Shown here: positions 12,283-13,847 of the stretch, one piece after another | Layout of the letters: the number at the start of each line of letters is the position of its first letter | Position numbering within the stretch: position 1 is the first letter of the stretch | Assembly (NCBI GenBank): GCA_937910665.1 | Contig: CALEPR010000147.1 | Coordinates: 1 to 13,847 of the forward strand | Reading direction: 5' to 3' | DNA: 13,847 nucleotides | Source of the DNA: an uncultured Selenomonadales bacterium | Lineage (GTDB): Bacteria; Bacillota; Negativicutes; Selenomonadales; Selenomonadaceae | Notes under the pieces: generated by a model | The model's input: only the letters and a program-made list of their open reading frames with translations | What the model was told of the DNA's origin: nothing | Database searches by the model: none | Translations under genes and position numbers: made by a program

Positions 12283-13847
12283 ATGAACTTAGTCGAACAA
12301 AAATTAAAAACTTTGCCGGAAAATCCCGGCGTTTACTTGATGAAAAATTCTGAAGGAAAAATTATTTACGTCGGTAAAGCAAAAATTTTAAAAAATCGCG
12401 TCCGCCAATATTTTCAGTCGAAAAAAAATCACTCGCCGAAAGTTCAGGCTATGGTAAAAAAAATTTCCGACTTTGAAACGATTATCACCAAGACCGAAGT
12501 CGAAGCGTTGATTTTGGAATGTAACTTAATAAAAAAATATCGTCCACGCTACAATATCAGCTTGAAGGATGACAAAACTTATCCATACTTGAAACTTACA
12601 CTGAATGAAAAATTTCCGCGAATTTTAATCACCAGAAAAATTTTGCAGGACGGCGCGAGATATTTTGGACCTTACACGAACGGCTTGGCTGTCAAAGAAA
12701 CTTTGAAACTTTTGCGAAAAATTTTTCCGCTCAGGACTTGCAAAACTTTTCAGAAACGACCTTGCTTGGAATTTCATATAAAAAGATGTCCTGCGCCGTG
12801 TGCCGAAAAAATTTCTCACGAAGAATATTTTTCGATAGTCAAAGCAACAGAAAAATTTTTGGAAGGCAAAACTTCGGAAGTCGAAAAAAATTTGCAGGAA
12901 AAAATGTCGGCGGCGGCAGAGAATTTAAATTTTGAAACTGCGGCAAGATTGCGCGACATTTTATTTTCCGTGAAGAAAATTTCCGAAAAACAAAAAATCG
13001 TGACAGATTCCGGCGACTTGGATGCGATAGGAATTTCAAAATTAAATTCAGAAGTCTGCGTACAGATTTTTTTTGTTCGCGAAGGAAAAGTAATCGGTCG
13101 CGAAAATTTTTTGTTGTCGAACACAGAGGAAGAATCGGACTCGAAAATTATTGCAGAATTTTTGAAACAATATTACAGCGCGGCGGAGTTGACGGCGGAC
13201 GACGATAAAAAGGAAGTGCTGGCTTCGGATCAGTCCGACGCCACGAGACTGGGACGGCTCCTGGACAGGATGGAATATTATTATGATACGTATGAATACG
13301 TTGATGATGATCCGAATGAACCGCCAACCTTTAACACCGTGAGCATCCTGGATACCGACATCCTGGACACTGACGACATAGTGGCGGTCGAAAGATTTGC
13401 GTTCTGCAGCAATGCCTATGGAGTGGCAGCCTGCGTGGAAGGCGGAGACGAGGTAGTGAGGGGCGTGCTGGATTCGGTTGGCAGCACCCTGCCGGTCGGC
13501 CGTTCCCATGGCGTGACGGGACACGGCACATTTTGGGACCTGTACGGATCCTCCGGGGAACCGGAGACAATTACCTGGAATGAAGACGGCAGGCCGGATG
13601 CGGAATCGGCGGGATTTCTCATAGAGTCCGGGGACGGATCGGGCGACCTGTATTACTATGATTCGTCGCAGGAATCAATTTCCGCGCTGGACATGTACAA
13701 GTCCGCGCTCAGGGCAAATAAGGTTGACATAATAACCATCGGCTACCTGAACAACCTCTATGACCTGCTTACCGATCCCGAAGGGCTTGAGCTGGTCAGG
13801 GCAAACCTCAATGCGGTCTACGTCACCGGCGGAAGCCTCAAGGGACT
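12283..13847 (+). CDS. uvrC: UvrC N-terminal half running in frame into a nucleoside-hydrolase-like sequence (partial, open at window end)
   Basis: Residues 1 to ~303 are excinuclease ABC subunit C, which makes the incisions around UvrAB-bound DNA damage. The GIY-YIG nuclease domain has NPGVYLM, IIYVGKAKILKNRVRQYF and the glutamate in TEVEALILECNLIKKYRPRYN. The Cys-rich RCPAPC follows, then a UVR motif (ENLNFETAARLRDIL) and the start of the RNase H-like domain (DLDAIGISK, VQIFFVREGKVIGRENFLL, EFLKQYYS). From about 13190 the frame stays open but no longer resembles UvrC; the RNase H catalytic part and the HhH domain are absent. The rest matches a nucleoside hydrolase-like protein. ATG 12283 has GAAGGTG upstream. 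Base composition changes at the same point. Either an assembly chimera or a real recombination; as drawn, this UvrC would lack 5' incision activity. Confidence 0.85.
   Translation, partial: MNLVEQKLKTLPENPGVYLMKNSEGKIIYVGKAKILKNRVRQYFQSKKNHSPKVQAMVKKISDFETIITKTEVEALILECNLIKKYRPRYNISLKDDKTYPYLKLTLNEKFPRILITRKILQDGARYFGPYTNGLAVKETLKLLRKIFPLRTCKTFQKRPCLEFHIKRCPAPCAEKISHEEYFSIVKATEKFLEGKTSEVEKNLQEKMSAAAENLNFETAARLRDILFSVKKISEKQKIVTDSGDLDAIGISKLNSEVCVQIFFVREGKVIGRENFLLSNTEEESDSKIIAEFLKQYYSAAELTADDDKKEVLASDQSDATRLGRLLDRMEYYYDTYEYVDDDPNEPPTFNTVSILDTDILDTDDIVAVERFAFCSNAYGVAACVEGGDEVVRGVLDSVGSTLPVGRSHGVTGHGTFWDLYGSSGEPETITWNEDGRPDAESAGFLIESGDGSGDLYYYDSSQESISALDMYKSALRANKVDIITIGYLNNLYDLLTDPEGLELVRANLNAVYVTGGSLKG
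13200..13847 (+). other. Compositionally foreign tail encoding a nucleoside-hydrolase-like domain
   Basis: Sequence after about 13200 lacks the AAAATTTT-type tracts seen everywhere upstream and favours CTG, GGC, GAC and AGG codons. In two sampled rows G+C is 34/60 (13381-13440) against 23/60 in uvrC (12661-12720). Translated in the uvrC frame it shows SILDTDILDTDDIVAV, whose DxDxxxDD pattern (D357, D359, D364, D365 of the fused frame) matches the calcium-binding start of inosine-uridine nucleoside hydrolases. Later it shows VDIITIGYLNNLYDLLTDP and YVTGGSLKG, matching the family's 'GPLTNLA ... MGG' region. The protein continues past the window end. It probably derives from a different organism or replicon. 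Confidence 0.65.

Noticed and set aside
13048..13524. A 158-residue - strand open frame across the uvrC joint.
   Set aside because: It is antisense to the well-supported uvrC frame, straddles the composition break, has low-complexity His/Ile/Arg content and no RBS. It is a shadow.
13549..13554. GGATCC (BamHI site) near the foreign tail, considered as a sign of cloning.
   Set aside because: A single 6-nt site is expected by chance in GC-richer DNA; it is not at the joint, and no vector sequence is visible.
1..13847. IS elements, integrases, CRISPR arrays, tRNA genes and toxin-antitoxin pairs.
   Set aside because: No transposase-like frames, terminal inverted repeats, regularly spaced repeats or tRNA folds (other than tmRNA) were seen on either strand.

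Overview
The window reads as a stretch of an AT-rich diderm Firmicute, most likely a Negativicutes/Selenomonadales-type organism. This is an inference from three things: strong Shine-Dalgarno sequences with frequent GTG and TTG starts; Firmicute-type genes (an LTA-synthase-family sulfatase and a YnbB-like 'methionine gamma-lyase family' protein); and a PagL-like outer-membrane lipid A deacylase homologue, which implies an LPS-bearing outer membrane. There is no IS element, CRISPR array, integrase or phage gene. Almost everything is ordinary chromosomal core or accessory content on the + strand; only sstT is on the - strand.

Layout. 94-538: tmRNA (ssrA) with its own promoter and terminator. 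576-1148: secreted SYLF/Ysc84-type lipid-binding protein. 1202-3445: a two-gene unit made of an odd GyrI-like::dual-OB reading frame followed by cca (tRNA CCA-adding enzyme with an HD domain). 3463-5407: terminator, immediately overlapping promoter, then an LTA-synthase-like membrane sulfatase. 5557-7345: yhdT-panF, a pantothenate/Na+ uptake pair with overlapping ends. 7509-8114: PagL-like protein. 8181-8222: bidirectional terminator. 8263-9504 (-): sstT, Na+/serine-threonine symporter. 9613-10982: promoter and an exported phosphodiester-glycosidase (NAGPA-like) protein. 11027-12259: YnbB-like PLP enzyme. 12283 to the end: uvrC, whose reading frame changes identity near 13190.

How the genes relate. 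They are mostly housekeeping: trans-translation, tRNA maturation, DNA repair, and vitamin and amino-acid uptake. They are interleaved with envelope functions (SYLF, LTA-synthase-like, PagL-like, phosphodiester glycosidase). Only a few look like operons: the GyrI/dual-OB frame with cca, yhdT with panF, and probably the glycosidase, YnbB-like and uvrC genes.

Most notable points. (1) The uvrC frame runs uninterrupted into a nucleoside-hydrolase-like sequence with clearly different base composition. This is either a metagenome assembly chimera or a recent recombination that removed the UvrC C-terminal half. (2) An in-frame joint links a truncated GyrI-like domain to a dual-OB protein that keeps its own ribosome binding site and GTG start. 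(3) A ~32-nt hairpin-forming repeat follows two successive genes. (4) A recurrent SD-AATTTT-start layout sits on a background rich in A-tract/T-tract palindromes. I do not see a convincing new multi-gene system here; the joints and repeats are the parts that deserve checking.
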